A stretch of DNA of 64,000 nt from Prevotella merdae (lineage in GTDB: Bacteria; Bacteroidota; Bacteroidia; Bacteroidales; Bacteroidaceae): the NCBI RefSeq assembly GCF_900290275.1, contig NZ_LT985324.1:1232776-1296775 (forward strand), in the 5' to 3' direction. How positions within the stretch are numbered: position 1 is the stretch's first letter; every line of letters begins with the position of its first letter. Under the pieces are notes generated by a model that saw only the letters and a list, made by a program, of their open reading frames with translations, was not told the origin of the DNA and searched no databases. Shown here one piece after another: positions 51,637 through 60,458 of the stretch. A program made the position numbers and the translations under genes.

Positions 51637-52566
51637 TCAGTTGGCAAATACAAGGGCAGCCGATGCAAGCAATCCGAATATAAACATATTGCGTGCCGTC
51701 ATTCCAAGCACACGGTTAAGCTCGGCACCTTTCCTTATACTTCGCATCTCGTTGAACGCCCATGTATGGAATGGCGTGTACATAATTAATAGCGATTGTG
51801 TCCATTGTCCGTCGTGCCAATCGAGGAACACAACACCTACAATAGCCAGAATGGTGCCTACAAGTCCGAGCATAAGATACAAAACCAGTCCGCCGCGCTC
51901 GCCAATGCGCACAATAAGCGTAAGCTTTCCTGCACGCCTATCGTTGTCGATGTCGCGATAGTTGTTCACCACGAGCAATGTGTCAATAATCAGTCCGCAA
52001 GCTATCGACATCAATACCACGGCAAACGGAATAGACGTAAGCGCGGTAGGAGGAGCCGTGAGCCAATAGGTCATGCAAACTGGCACAATACCAAAGAATA
52101 CGAGCACAAGCAAATCGCCAAGTCCGATGTACGAGAACGATATGGTATACAGAAAGCAGAAGACAACGCATGCCAGTCCAACCATTATCATCTCCCAACC
52201 ACCATAATATACCAGAGGCAGTCCAACGATGCAAGCCAAGAGAGTAGTAACGAATAAACCACTACGCATAGCCGATGCCGTTATCCATCCTTGCGCGCAG
52301 GCACGCTTCGGACCAAGACGTTGTTCGTCGTCAGTACCTTTCATAAAGTCGAAGTAGTCGTTAACAAAGTTGGCATCCACCTGCATTATCAAAGCAAACA
52401 GCATGCACAACACAGCCGGCACAACCCTAATTCCACACCATCCATACATAGCCACGGCACAGGCAATACCTATCATAACGGGCACGGCAGCACCGGTGAG
52501 CGTCTTGGGGCGTGCGGCAAGAATCCAAGCCTTAAGAGAATTAACCCTTACATTTGTTTCATCCAT
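51637..52566 (-). CDS. menA: 1,4-dihydroxy-2-naphthoate polyprenyltransferase
   Basis: 309 residues, eight to nine membrane helices, UbiA family. First Asp-rich motif NDYFDFMKGTDDEQRLGPKR (about 69-88) and a second one NNYRDIDNDRRAGKLTLIVR (about 200-220) hold the Mg-prenyl diphosphate. It attaches the isoprenoid chain to DHNA in menaquinone synthesis. Complete. It shares its promoter region face to face with the HD-domain gene. Confidence 0.92.
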   Translation of the reverse strand: MDETNVRVNSLKAWILAARPKTLTGAAVPVMIGIACAVAMYGWCGIRVVPAVLCMLFALIMQVDANFVNDYFDFMKGTDDEQRLGPKRACAQGWITASAMRSGLFVTTLLACIVGLPLVYYGGWEMIMVGLACVVFCFLYTISFSYIGLGDLLVLVFFGIVPVCMTYWLTAPPTALTSIPFAVVLMSIACGLIIDTLLVVNNYRDIDNDRRAGKLTLIVRIGERGGLVLYLMLGLVGTILAIVGVVFLDWHDGQWTQSLLIMYTPFHTWAFNEMRSIRKGAELNRVLGMTARNMFIFGLLASAALVFAN

Positions 52567-52610
52567 TATATTTGTTTTTATCTGTTATTGGTCTTTTTAT
52601 CAATTGTTTC

Positions 52611-52644
52611 TTGCAAATTTAGCCATAATAAACTAATTTTGCAA
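52611..52644. promoter_or_regulatory. Symmetrical divergent promoter of menA and the HD gene
   Basis: Plus strand: TTG 52611-52613, 20 bases, TAATTTTG 52634-52641. Minus strand: TTG 52644-52642, 20 bases, TAAATTTG 52621-52614. Each promoter's -7 box adjoins the other's -33, so the two polymerases compete for the same 34 bases. Confidence 0.85.
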
Positions 52645-52667
52645 GTAAATCTCTATATCATTCAATT

Positions 52668-53300
52668 ATGGATACACGAAACGTAAGCCTCGACCTCATG
52701 GAGTTTGTCGAGCAAAACATACTGCCAAGATACAATTCCTTTGACAGGGCACACAACCTTTCGCATGCAAACCATGTTATAAAGAACTCGCTTAAGCTTG
52801 CCCTCTCGACGGGTGCAGATATCAATATGTGCTACGTAATAGCAGCCTACCACGACCTCGGACTTGAAGGTCCGCGTGCCGTACACCACATTACAAGCGG
52901 AAAGATATTGATAGCCGACAGACGTCTGTGCCGCTGGTTTGGCGAGGAACAATTAAAGATAATGAAGGAAGCAGTTGAGGATCATCGTGCATCAGCATCG
53001 CATGCTCCACGCAGTATATACGGAAAGATTGTGGCAGAAGCCGACCGCGACCTTGAGCCCGACCACGTGTTCCGCCGCACTATTGAATATGGACTCGACC
53101 ACTATCCCGAGAAGAACAAGGAAGAACATTGGGAGCGGTTTCTTGACCATATGGAGCACAAATACTCGAGCAATGGGTATATAAAGCTATGGTTGCCAAA
53201 CTCGCCCAACGAGGAATATCTGCGACAAATACGCAACACCATTGTAAACCGCGAGGCATTGCGCCAAGCCTTCGACCGCATATTCGAGACTATTAAATAA
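52668..53300 (+). CDS. HD-domain phosphohydrolase-type protein
   Basis: 210 residues. The HD metal motifs are seen at His29 and His33 (DRAHNLSHANHV), His62-Asp63 (AAYHDLGL) and Asp/His further on (VEDHRASASHAPRSI), with YGKIVAEADRD after. Proteins of this kind hydrolyse phosphate bonds of nucleotides or other small molecules. The substrate is unknown. Complete and soluble. The glycosyltransferase gene follows after 27 bases. Confidence 0.82.
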   Translation: MDTRNVSLDLMEFVEQNILPRYNSFDRAHNLSHANHVIKNSLKLALSTGADINMCYVIAAYHDLGLEGPRAVHHITSGKILIADRRLCRWFGEEQLKIMKEAVEDHRASASHAPRSIYGKIVAEADRDLEPDHVFRRTIEYGLDHYPEKNKEEHWERFLDHMEHKYSSNGYIKLWLPNSPNEEYLRQIRNTIVNREALRQAFDRIFETIK

Positions 53301-53327
53301 GCCTTACATATTATATATAATAAAGCT

Positions 53328-54518
53328 ATGCACATATTAGAAATACCATCTTTCTTTCCCCCGTACGGAGGTTTGTTTTGCCTGGAGCAAAGCAAGGCTT
53401 TGGCCAAGCAGGGACACACGGTAAGGATAATATCCAATCTTAATGTCAGCGCTCGCCTATCGCCAAGCCTGTGGTTGCATAGCCATACCCACTCGTATGA
53501 CGTCAATATGGACGGCATACATGTAACACGCAGAGAGATGCGCGCCATACCTTTTTGCATGAAACATAATGTAGACAGGTGGTGCAGCATTGTGGGCGAG
53601 ATGGCAGACGAATATATAAAGAAGTATGGCAAACCCGACATCCTGCATGCCCATTGCTGTGCATGGGCTGGATATGCTGCTATGCTTGTAAGCCGAAAAC
53701 ACAATATACCATACGTCGTAACAGAGCATTTGTCGTCAGAACTGCATCTTAAGCAATTCGGTAAAGACGGTGTCAATTCGTGGCAAGTACCGCTTCTGCG
53801 AGAATCGCTCGAAAGTGCCAACCGCATTATACTTGTATCAGAGGAACTTGCAGCCGACCTTGCACCGCTGTTCGGTAGCAACTTTAATTGGCAGGCAGTA
53901 TCCAACACTATCGACACCGACCAGTATGCGTACAAAAAGCGACTGCTACTCGACGGCAGACCATTCACCATTTGCTGCCTCGCCTTTTTCGAGCCACGCA
54001 AAGGATACGATGTTTTGTATCAGGCATTTGCCGAATTTATACAAAAGTACAATACTGATGCACAATTGCTTGTGGCTGGTACTGGCACTAACAGCAAAGA
54101 GATGAGAAAGCTTGTAGATAAGTATGGAATAGGTAAACATGTAAAACTATACGGCGAGTTAGACCGTAACGGCGTACTCGATATTCTGTATCAAAGCGAC
54201 TGCCTTGCACTTGCCACACGCAACGAAGCACAAGGACTGGTATTGCTTGAGGCAATGAGCACAGGCATACAGGTTGTAACCACCGACCGCACACCTAAGA
54301 ATGTACATATTGAGGGCGGCTGTATTATTGCCCCATATAATAGAGCCGACATCATGGCCGAACGATTTGCCGAAGCTATGCACAACACAAGCTTCGACGG
54401 CAAGGCTATATCCGATTGTGTAAAGAGCCTTGTGTCGCCCAATGTCATTGGCAAGCAGTTGACTGATATATTCAAAAGCGTTATCTCAAGCAAAACACAA
54501 GACTCAGAACAAGCTTAA
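53328..54518 (+). CDS. Glycosyltransferase family 4
   Basis: 396 residues, GT-B fold. N-terminal half starts FPPYGGLFCLEQSKALAKQG (acceptor side). C-terminal half has LAFFEPRKGYDVLYQAF, ARNEAQGLVLLEAMSTG near 300 (the family 'E..gl...EAm..G' nucleotide-sugar site) and DGKAISDC. Adds a sugar to a surface or capsule glycan at the inner face of the membrane; donor unknown. Its last 15 bases overlap the convergent gene. Confidence 0.87.
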   Translation: MHILEIPSFFPPYGGLFCLEQSKALAKQGHTVRIISNLNVSARLSPSLWLHSHTHSYDVNMDGIHVTRREMRAIPFCMKHNVDRWCSIVGEMADEYIKKYGKPDILHAHCCAWAGYAAMLVSRKHNIPYVVTEHLSSELHLKQFGKDGVNSWQVPLLRESLESANRIILVSEELAADLAPLFGSNFNWQAVSNTIDTDQYAYKKRLLLDGRPFTICCLAFFEPRKGYDVLYQAFAEFIQKYNTDAQLLVAGTGTNSKEMRKLVDKYGIGKHVKLYGELDRNGVLDILYQSDCLALATRNEAQGLVLLEAMSTGIQVVTTDRTPKNVHIEGGCIIAPYNRADIMAERFAEAMHNTSFDGKAISDCVKSLVSPNVIGKQLTDIFKSVISSKTQDSEQA

Positions 54519-55520
54519 AAGACGTTTGATTGCGACAAATGCCCCTCGCACACCAAGCATAACATTCCATAAGACAGCATTGGACATTACAGCCATCGCT
54601 GTCTTAATTCTTTTATCGGGCTTTACATTCCAGATAGACATACACTCTAAGGCTATTGCCTTAAGCTTGGCATCGCCACTTCTGAAGGCGTGCATCAAAA
54701 GCTCGTACACACGCAATGAGAAGAACCAACGTGTATGATCAGTATCTATACTTGCTAAGCTTACAAGCTTCCACGAAAGCATTGCCGTCTGACGCACAAA
54801 ACGAAACTGCTTAACATGATTGGGCTGATTGCTTACTGACGGCTTGCCTGTGCTGTAGGTCATGGTTACATCGGGCAAATAAGCCACCTTACCATTAAGA
54901 GCAAGCATAAAGACAATCTGAAGATCCTCGCATCCTATGTCTTTATTTCTAAACAAATCGATGTTGGCATCATAACAACGCTTAATTGTTTCGGCACGAT
55001 AAAGGGCTGTACAGAGATGCACAACTGGTGTTACAGTCTGTGTGACAATAGCCTCAAGCATCAACTTGCCGTCTGTCTTACGAGCAGGAAACTGTACAAC
55101 ATCATTATCCTTAGTAACGTGGGTACTCTCATTATATATGCGCCAGTTGGTATGCACTATCGTTACCAATGGATCAGTCTCCATTATCCCGACCTCTTTA
55201 TCAAGTTTCATAGGGTCAATCCAATAGTCATCGCCAGCGCAATCGGCTATATATTTGCCTCGACACGCCAACAAGCAGTCGAAATAATTATCTACAACTC
55301 CCTTGTTGGGGGCTGCTGGCATTAGCCTAACGATGTGTGGATAGCGCCTGACATAATCTTCGCATACAGCTCTGGTGCCGTCAGTCGAAGCATCATCGCC
55401 AACAACAATCTCTATCGGCAATCTACATTTCTGCATCAATATAGAGTCGAGAGTGCGCGCTATGCTGTCATGTTGGTTGTATGTAACTACTATCACCGAA
55501 ACCAGGCTATTGTCTTCCAT
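54504..55520 (-). CDS. Glycosyltransferase family 2
   Basis: 338 residues, GT-A fold. Starts SVIVVTYNQHDSIARTLDSI; ends of the nucleotide site IVVGDDASTDGT and IADCAGDDYWIDPMK (the DXD-like DDY). A C-terminal hydrophobic stretch (VLWNVMLGVRGAFVAIKRLL) may touch the membrane. Convergent to the GT4 gene with a 15-base overlap of their ends, so the two share the end but not a transcript. Confidence 0.87.
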   Translation of the reverse strand: MEDNSLVSVIVVTYNQHDSIARTLDSILMQKCRLPIEIVVGDDASTDGTRAVCEDYVRRYPHIVRLMPAAPNKGVVDNYFDCLLACRGKYIADCAGDDYWIDPMKLDKEVGIMETDPLVTIVHTNWRIYNESTHVTKDNDVVQFPARKTDGKLMLEAIVTQTVTPVVHLCTALYRAETIKRCYDANIDLFRNKDIGCEDLQIVFMLALNGKVAYLPDVTMTYSTGKPSVSNQPNHVKQFRFVRQTAMLSWKLVSLASIDTDHTRWFFSLRVYELLMHAFRSGDAKLKAIALECMSIWNVKPDKRIKTAMAVMSNAVLWNVMLGVRGAFVAIKRLLSLF

Positions 55521-55680
55521 TATATATGCTGTTTAGATATATACACTTAATTACTTCATTATCACACAAAGGTAGACATAATTGCCCACCCCACCAAAAT
55601 ATAAGCAACATTTGTGTCATGTTTTGCCGTCTTTGCAAAAATTTTCATTACCTTTGTTTTTTAATCAATATTTTATTGTA

Positions 55681-56786
55681 AGTAACTGTTCAAAATTAAT
55701 TTTACAAATATGAATAATTCACGAATAAGTTCGTACCCACAGAGGCCAAGGCCCTGTTCGTACAATAGAAAAGCGAGTCCGTAGTCTCGTAATCTATCGG
55801 TCTTATCCATTTGCCCTTAAGTATACGCCAAAGAATCTCGGCAGGATTAAGTTCTGGAGAATAAGGTGGAAGATAGACGAGGAACAATCCTCTATTCTCC
55901 CAAATTTTCCTCAGTTCTTTCACCTTCCGATTTCTATGAACAGAAGCATTGTCCAAGACAATTACAGTCTTCTTCGTGACATTGAAAGAGAATCTGTCAA
56001 GATAGTCCACAATCTTGTCTGCGTTGATGGACTCTTTTGTGGTAAAGCCTTTATATTGGTTCCTTTTGGTAATCATACCAAAGATATTAAGCCGGGCAGC
56101 TTTCTCGGATGGGATGTAAACATCCTCATTCTTGAATTGCCAGCCATATGGAACATATCCATTTGTACAGACATGGCTTTCGTCGGCATAATATAGCACA
56201 AGTTCCCCTTTGGAATCAAGTTCTTCAAGTTCTTGCAACTTCTCTTTCTTGTATGCGTAGAGCTGCGGTGAGGGTTTGCCCCTTGGGCGTTTTCTTATAC
56301 GCTTATATCTTGCACCAATGTTTCTAAAAAACGTTTGAAGGTAATGTCACTGGCTTCTTTGCCAGTCGCATTCTGCCATGCCTCACGTGCTTTAGACACG
56401 CTTTGACGGTCTTCCTCAATTGCCTTGCGGACTGCTTCTTCATCAGAACAATCCATAATAGGCTTTCGACCCTGACCAGGACGTGTCTCCAAGCCTTTGA
56501 TGCCATTTTCTTCATAACGTTTTACCCATGCGTAGACAGTAGGTACAGTCACCTCAAGCATTTCTGCTATTTTGGGAGCTGATTTACCTTCTGACTTCAG
56601 CAATATGGATTTGCATCTGATACGAAAACTATGAGTAGGGCCATTATGATAGCCTTTCTCTAATTTGAGGCGATCAACCTCTGATAATTCAAGTACTTTT
56701 ATTGGTTTCATAATTCTACTTTTTCTATAAAACGGAAAATGAACCATATTAGTACTGATATATATAAATAATTTAGATCACTTACT
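55681..56786 (-). mobile_element. IS630-family insertion sequence
   Basis: Left end AGTAACTGTTCAAAATTA and right end, read inwards, AGTAAGTGATCTAAATTA are inverted repeats. The target TA is doubled (55679-55680 and 56787-56788), as for all IS630/Tc1 elements. Two frames that join by a -1 shift encode the transposase. Inserted between the GT2 gene and the flippase gene. Confidence 0.88.
55702..56711 (-). CDS. IS630 transposase, two frames joined by a -1 frameshift
   Basis: From ATG 56711 (MKPIKVLELSEVDRLKLEKG) the first frame encodes an HTH/linker half (KSEGKSAPKIAEMLEVTVPT) that would end at 56295. At T TTT TTA (plus-strand TAAAAAA, 56325-56331) a slip of one base back gives RNIGARYKRIRKRPRGKPS, and then the DDE half: YYADESHVCTNGY, VLDNASVHRNRKV and YSPELNPAEILWR hold the three acids. 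The slippery heptamer is in the right phase, so this is probably programmed frameshifting and not damage. About 336 residues when joined. Confidence 0.85.
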
Positions 56787-56788
56787 TA

Positions 56789-56870
56789 AGTAACTGTTCA
56801 AATTATCTATAAAGCGTGAAATGCCCCATATTAGTACTGATATATATATAAATAATTTAGATCACTTACT
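56789..56870. mobile_element. 82-bp MITE derived from the adjacent IS630
   Basis: It begins AGTAACTGTTCAAATTATCT and ends AGATCACTTACT, exactly the two ends of the IS630 with the middle lost. TA flanks it on both sides (56787-56788 and 56871-56872). The last 65 bases equal the right end of the IS with few changes. It sits directly against the full element, sharing the TA. Confidence 0.88.
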
Positions 56871-56897
56871 TAAAGAAGAATAAAGACGGCTATACAC

Positions 56898-58379
56898 ATG
56901 AGCGGCAAACAGAGCTATACACACATACTGAAATACACTGGAATGTTTGGCGGTGTTCAAGGACTGAACATTGCCATAACATTGGTGCGCAACAAGTTTG
57001 TTGCGCTGCTGCTTGGTCCTGCAGGTATGGGTCTTGTGGCACTCTATAGCACAATAGTCACCTTCTTCTCACAAGCTACAAGCCTCGGCATCTCATTTAG
57101 TGCCGTGCGTCACGTTTCCGAACTGTTCGATACTGGTGACATTAAACAAACACATCACTTTGTCAAGGTGGTACGCGGATGGACATTGCTTACAGCCTTA
57201 GCCGGAATGTTTCTGCTTGGCGTGCTTGGTCCGTTGCTCGGCTCAAGTGTATTCGGATGGGAAGCCAGCGCTCTCGACTTCATCCTCCTGTCGCCCGTAA
57301 TAGCCATGACGGCAATAACCGGTGGCGAGACAGCCATACTTAAGGGAGCAAGGATGCTTAAGCCACTTGCCACGATTCAGGTACTAACAATGATAACAGC
57401 CCTTATTGTAACTGTGCCTGTATACTATTTCTTCGGCATAACGGGTATTATTCCCGTGTTCCTCATCCTGGCTTTCGTAACAATGATGTACACGCTCCGC
57501 TCTTCGTGTAAGTATTTTCCTTACCGTCTGCGTGGAGTAAAAGGCATTCTTGGCGAAGGTACAGGAATGGTTAAGCTTGGTATTGCCTTTGTTTTAGCTG
57601 GAGTATTTGGCAGCGGTTCTGAGCTTGTTATACGATCCTTTCTAAATGTAGAGGGCGGTCTTGACGTTGTAGGTCTGTACAATGCCGGATATATGCTTAC
57701 CATTACATACGCTGGCATGGTGTTCTCGGCAATGGATACCGACTATTTTCCGCGACTGTCTGCAGCCGCCAACGATACAAGAGCAATACAGATTATAGCC
57801 AACCGACAGATAGAAATGTCGCTGTTGCTTGTGTCGCCAATGCTTGCCGCATTGATAGTTTTATTACCTATCATCCTGCCTCTTCTATACAGTAAATGCT
57901 TTGCCGAGATAATACCGATGGGACAGATTGCTGTGTTCTCCATGTATTTCAAGGCTGTGACACTGTCACTCGAATACATCAATCTGGCAAAGGGCAACTC
58001 TAAGGATTATCTTATGCTGGAGATTGTATACGACGTACTTGTGGCTGTGTTTATTGTATACGGCTACAGAACGTTAGGTCTATGGGGCACCGGACTCGCT
58101 CTTACATTATGCCACCTACTAAATCTTATAGTTGTGCTGATATACTCGCGTGTGAAATACAATGTAAGTTTGTCGAAGGATGTACTGACATCGGCAGCCA
58201 TTCATCTGCCATTAGGTATCATCGCCTATGCTACAACCTTCATACAAAACTTTTGGATACACTGGACGTTGAGTATCATTACCGTGGCAGTAAGTGCAGC
58301 CATATCGCTATACATTATTATATATAAGAAGACATCTGTCTGGGATAAGATTAAGAACAAAATATCACGACATGATTAA
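56898..58379 (+). CDS. Polysaccharide flippase (Wzx/O-antigen translocase-like)
   Basis: 493 residues with 12 or more membrane helices. The opening GGVQGLNIAITLVRNKFVAL, then LLGPAGMGLVALYSTIVTFF, is typical of the PST/MviN-type export proteins. It flips lipid-linked glycan units across the inner membrane. The stop overlaps the start of the next glycosyltransferase by 8 bases, so both belong to one operon. The IS630 and its MITE lie just upstream and may have separated the gene from its former promoter. Confidence 0.88.
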   Translation: MSGKQSYTHILKYTGMFGGVQGLNIAITLVRNKFVALLLGPAGMGLVALYSTIVTFFSQATSLGISFSAVRHVSELFDTGDIKQTHHFVKVVRGWTLLTALAGMFLLGVLGPLLGSSVFGWEASALDFILLSPVIAMTAITGGETAILKGARMLKPLATIQVLTMITALIVTVPVYYFFGITGIIPVFLILAFVTMMYTLRSSCKYFPYRLRGVKGILGEGTGMVKLGIAFVLAGVFGSGSELVIRSFLNVEGGLDVVGLYNAGYMLTITYAGMVFSAMDTDYFPRLSAAANDTRAIQIIANRQIEMSLLLVSPMLAALIVLLPIILPLLYSKCFAEIIPMGQIAVFSMYFKAVTLSLEYINLAKGNSKDYLMLEIVYDVLVAVFIVYGYRTLGLWGTGLALTLCHLLNLIVVLIYSRVKYNVSLSKDVLTSAAIHLPLGIIAYATTFIQNFWIHWTLSIITVAVSAAISLYIIIYKKTSVWDKIKNKISRHD

Positions 58380-59364
58380 GATATCTATCATCGTTGCTGT
58401 ATTCAACGACGAGAAACATATAGCCGAATGCCTTGACTCGCTTGTAGAACAGACGCTGCATGACATACAGATAATATGCATAGACGACTGCTCTACAGAC
58501 AACTCCCTGTCTATAGTGAAGCAATATGCAGCACGCGACAAGCGTATTGAGGTAATCAGTCTTGAAACCAATCAAGGTCAGGCAAAGGCAAGAAACATTG
58601 GACTGAAAATAGCCAAAGGACAATACATAACGTTTCTCGACAGCGACGACTGGTTCTCTAAAGATGCACTAGAGAAGGCTTTGGATACATTCGAACAGAA
58701 TCCACTTACCGACTCGGTACTGCTGAAGCTGATGCTTTGTACCGGCAACCCACAAGAGTATAAGGGCGAGATGTTCAAGAACCAAGACTTTGAAATGTAT
58801 TCGGGCAAGGAAGCTTTCGAACTTTGTCTTGACTGGTCGATACATGGAGTATACGTTGCAAGGAAAGACTTGTTCGACAAGTATCCATACGATGATACAT
58901 GCCATGCCTATAGTGACGACAATACAACACGTGCCCACTATCTACACTCGCGTGAGGTGCGCATATGCGATGGTATTTACTTCTACCGTTACAATCCAAC
59001 GTCTACTACCAATAAGGTGTCGGCAAGACGGTTCCTTCAATTGCGTGCCGATGAAAGTATGAAGCATTCGCTACACCAGTGGAACATATCTGAAAACATT
59101 ATAAAGCGATTTGAAAATATACGCTGGTTGCATATGATAGACGTATACAAGTTCTATTACCTGCACGCCAAAGATCTCAATAAGAACGATAGGAAATTTG
59201 GCCTTGATGAAATACATAGGACATGGCAGTTGATAGACCATAAAATACTGACACATGCAACAAGACGCAAATTTGGATTCATGCCTATGCCTTGCTGGAC
59301 ATTGTTCAGAATACAAGAATGGGTGTTCTTCAGTCTACGCCAAATACTCGGACGAAACGGATAA
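58372..59364 (+). CDS. Glycosyltransferase family 2
   Basis: I choose ATG 58372 (MIKISIIVAVFNDEKHIAEC), overlapping the flippase end by 8 bases. 330 residues. IICIDDCSTDNSLSIVKQYA, GQAKARNIGLKIAKGQYITF and LDSDDWF form the GT-A nucleotide-sugar and metal site. Adds one sugar to the surface glycan. The partner genes suggest a small exopolysaccharide or O-chain unit. Donor unknown. Confidence 0.88.
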   Translation: MIKISIIVAVFNDEKHIAECLDSLVEQTLHDIQIICIDDCSTDNSLSIVKQYAARDKRIEVISLETNQGQAKARNIGLKIAKGQYITFLDSDDWFSKDALEKALDTFEQNPLTDSVLLKLMLCTGNPQEYKGEMFKNQDFEMYSGKEAFELCLDWSIHGVYVARKDLFDKYPYDDTCHAYSDDNTTRAHYLHSREVRICDGIYFYRYNPTSTTNKVSARRFLQLRADESMKHSLHQWNISENIIKRFENIRWLHMIDVYKFYYLHAKDLNKNDRKFGLDEIHRTWQLIDHKILTHATRRKFGFMPMPCWTLFRIQEWVFFSLRQILGRNG

Positions 59365-59440
59365 TGGCCACACAAAGCCAACAATAATATCATAAGACCG
59401 AATGACAACATCATCATTACAATTAAAACAAACAACAACT

Positions 59441-60385
59441 ATGACCAATCAACCATTAGTAAGTTTCATCATACCTGTATACAATCTCGATCCAGAAATG
59501 ATACGCGAATGCCTTGAAAGCATCATGGCACTATCGCTAAGTAGGCAGGAAAGAGAGATAATTGTCATTGACGACGGATCAGAGTTTACGCCACTTAACA
59601 ATCTGCCTGATATCTGCGATGATATCATATATATCCGACAGCGCAATCAGGGGCTTTCGGCAGCTCGCAACATCGGACTGCGTATGGCTACAGGAAGGTT
59701 TGTACAATTTGTAGACGGCGACGATCGACTTATACGAGCCCCCTACGAGCATTGTCTCGACATTGCTAGATACCATAATCCCGACCTCGTGTTCTTTAAG
59801 GCTACACAGGACGATAAGGATGTGGAGACCCCATTCACTTACAATGGTCCTACCACCGGCAGCGAGTATATGCGCAACAACAATATACGAGCTGCTGCTT
59901 GGGGTTACATCTTCGAGCGCAACATCCTTGGTGACCTACGCTTTACTCCAGGTTTGCTGCATGAGGACGAAGAGTTTACACCGCTATTGTTCCTACGCTC
60001 TGAACGCTTCTACTCTACCGACTCGGAGGCCTACTTCTATCGACAGCGCGACAACTCAATCATAAACAATCAAGATGCCAACCACACCGAGAAGCTATTT
60101 GCCGATACCGAACGCATCTTGCTACATCTGCAAAACCTTGTTGTACCCGAACAAGACCGCGCAGCACTAAATCGTCGCATAGCACAACTTACGATGGATT
60201 ATCTATACAAAATCATCAAGCGCACACACGACAAAAAATTTTTGGCTGAAACAATGGAGCGACTGAGAGGCTACGGACTATATCCGCTGCCCGATCGCGA
60301 CTATACTAAAAAGTATAAATACTTCCGTCGCATGATTGCAAATTCGATTACACGCAATGTGCTGTTTATGCTCATAAGGAAATAA
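59441..60385 (+). CDS. Glycosyltransferase family 2
   Basis: Start taken at ATG 59441 (MTNQPLVSFIIPVYNLDPEM), 314 residues. Family site: EIIVIDDGSEF, GLSAARNIGLRMATGRFVQF and VDGDDRL. The middle part GLLHEDEEFTPLLFLRSERF (the HEDE motif) is usual for GT2 enzymes of polysaccharide loci. Follows the previous transferase after 76 bases. Confidence 0.88.
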   Translation: MTNQPLVSFIIPVYNLDPEMIRECLESIMALSLSRQEREIIVIDDGSEFTPLNNLPDICDDIIYIRQRNQGLSAARNIGLRMATGRFVQFVDGDDRLIRAPYEHCLDIARYHNPDLVFFKATQDDKDVETPFTYNGPTTGSEYMRNNNIRAAAWGYIFERNILGDLRFTPGLLHEDEEFTPLLFLRSERFYSTDSEAYFYRQRDNSIINNQDANHTEKLFADTERILLHLQNLVVPEQDRAALNRRIAQLTMDYLYKIIKRTHDKKFLAETMERLRGYGLYPLPDRDYTKKYKYFRRMIANSITRNVLFMLIRK

Positions 60386-60458
60386 TAACATCTTTTTAGA
60401 TGATTATCAAAACATTTTTGACTATCTTTGCAAAACTATCAATTTAAGAAAATCGGAA

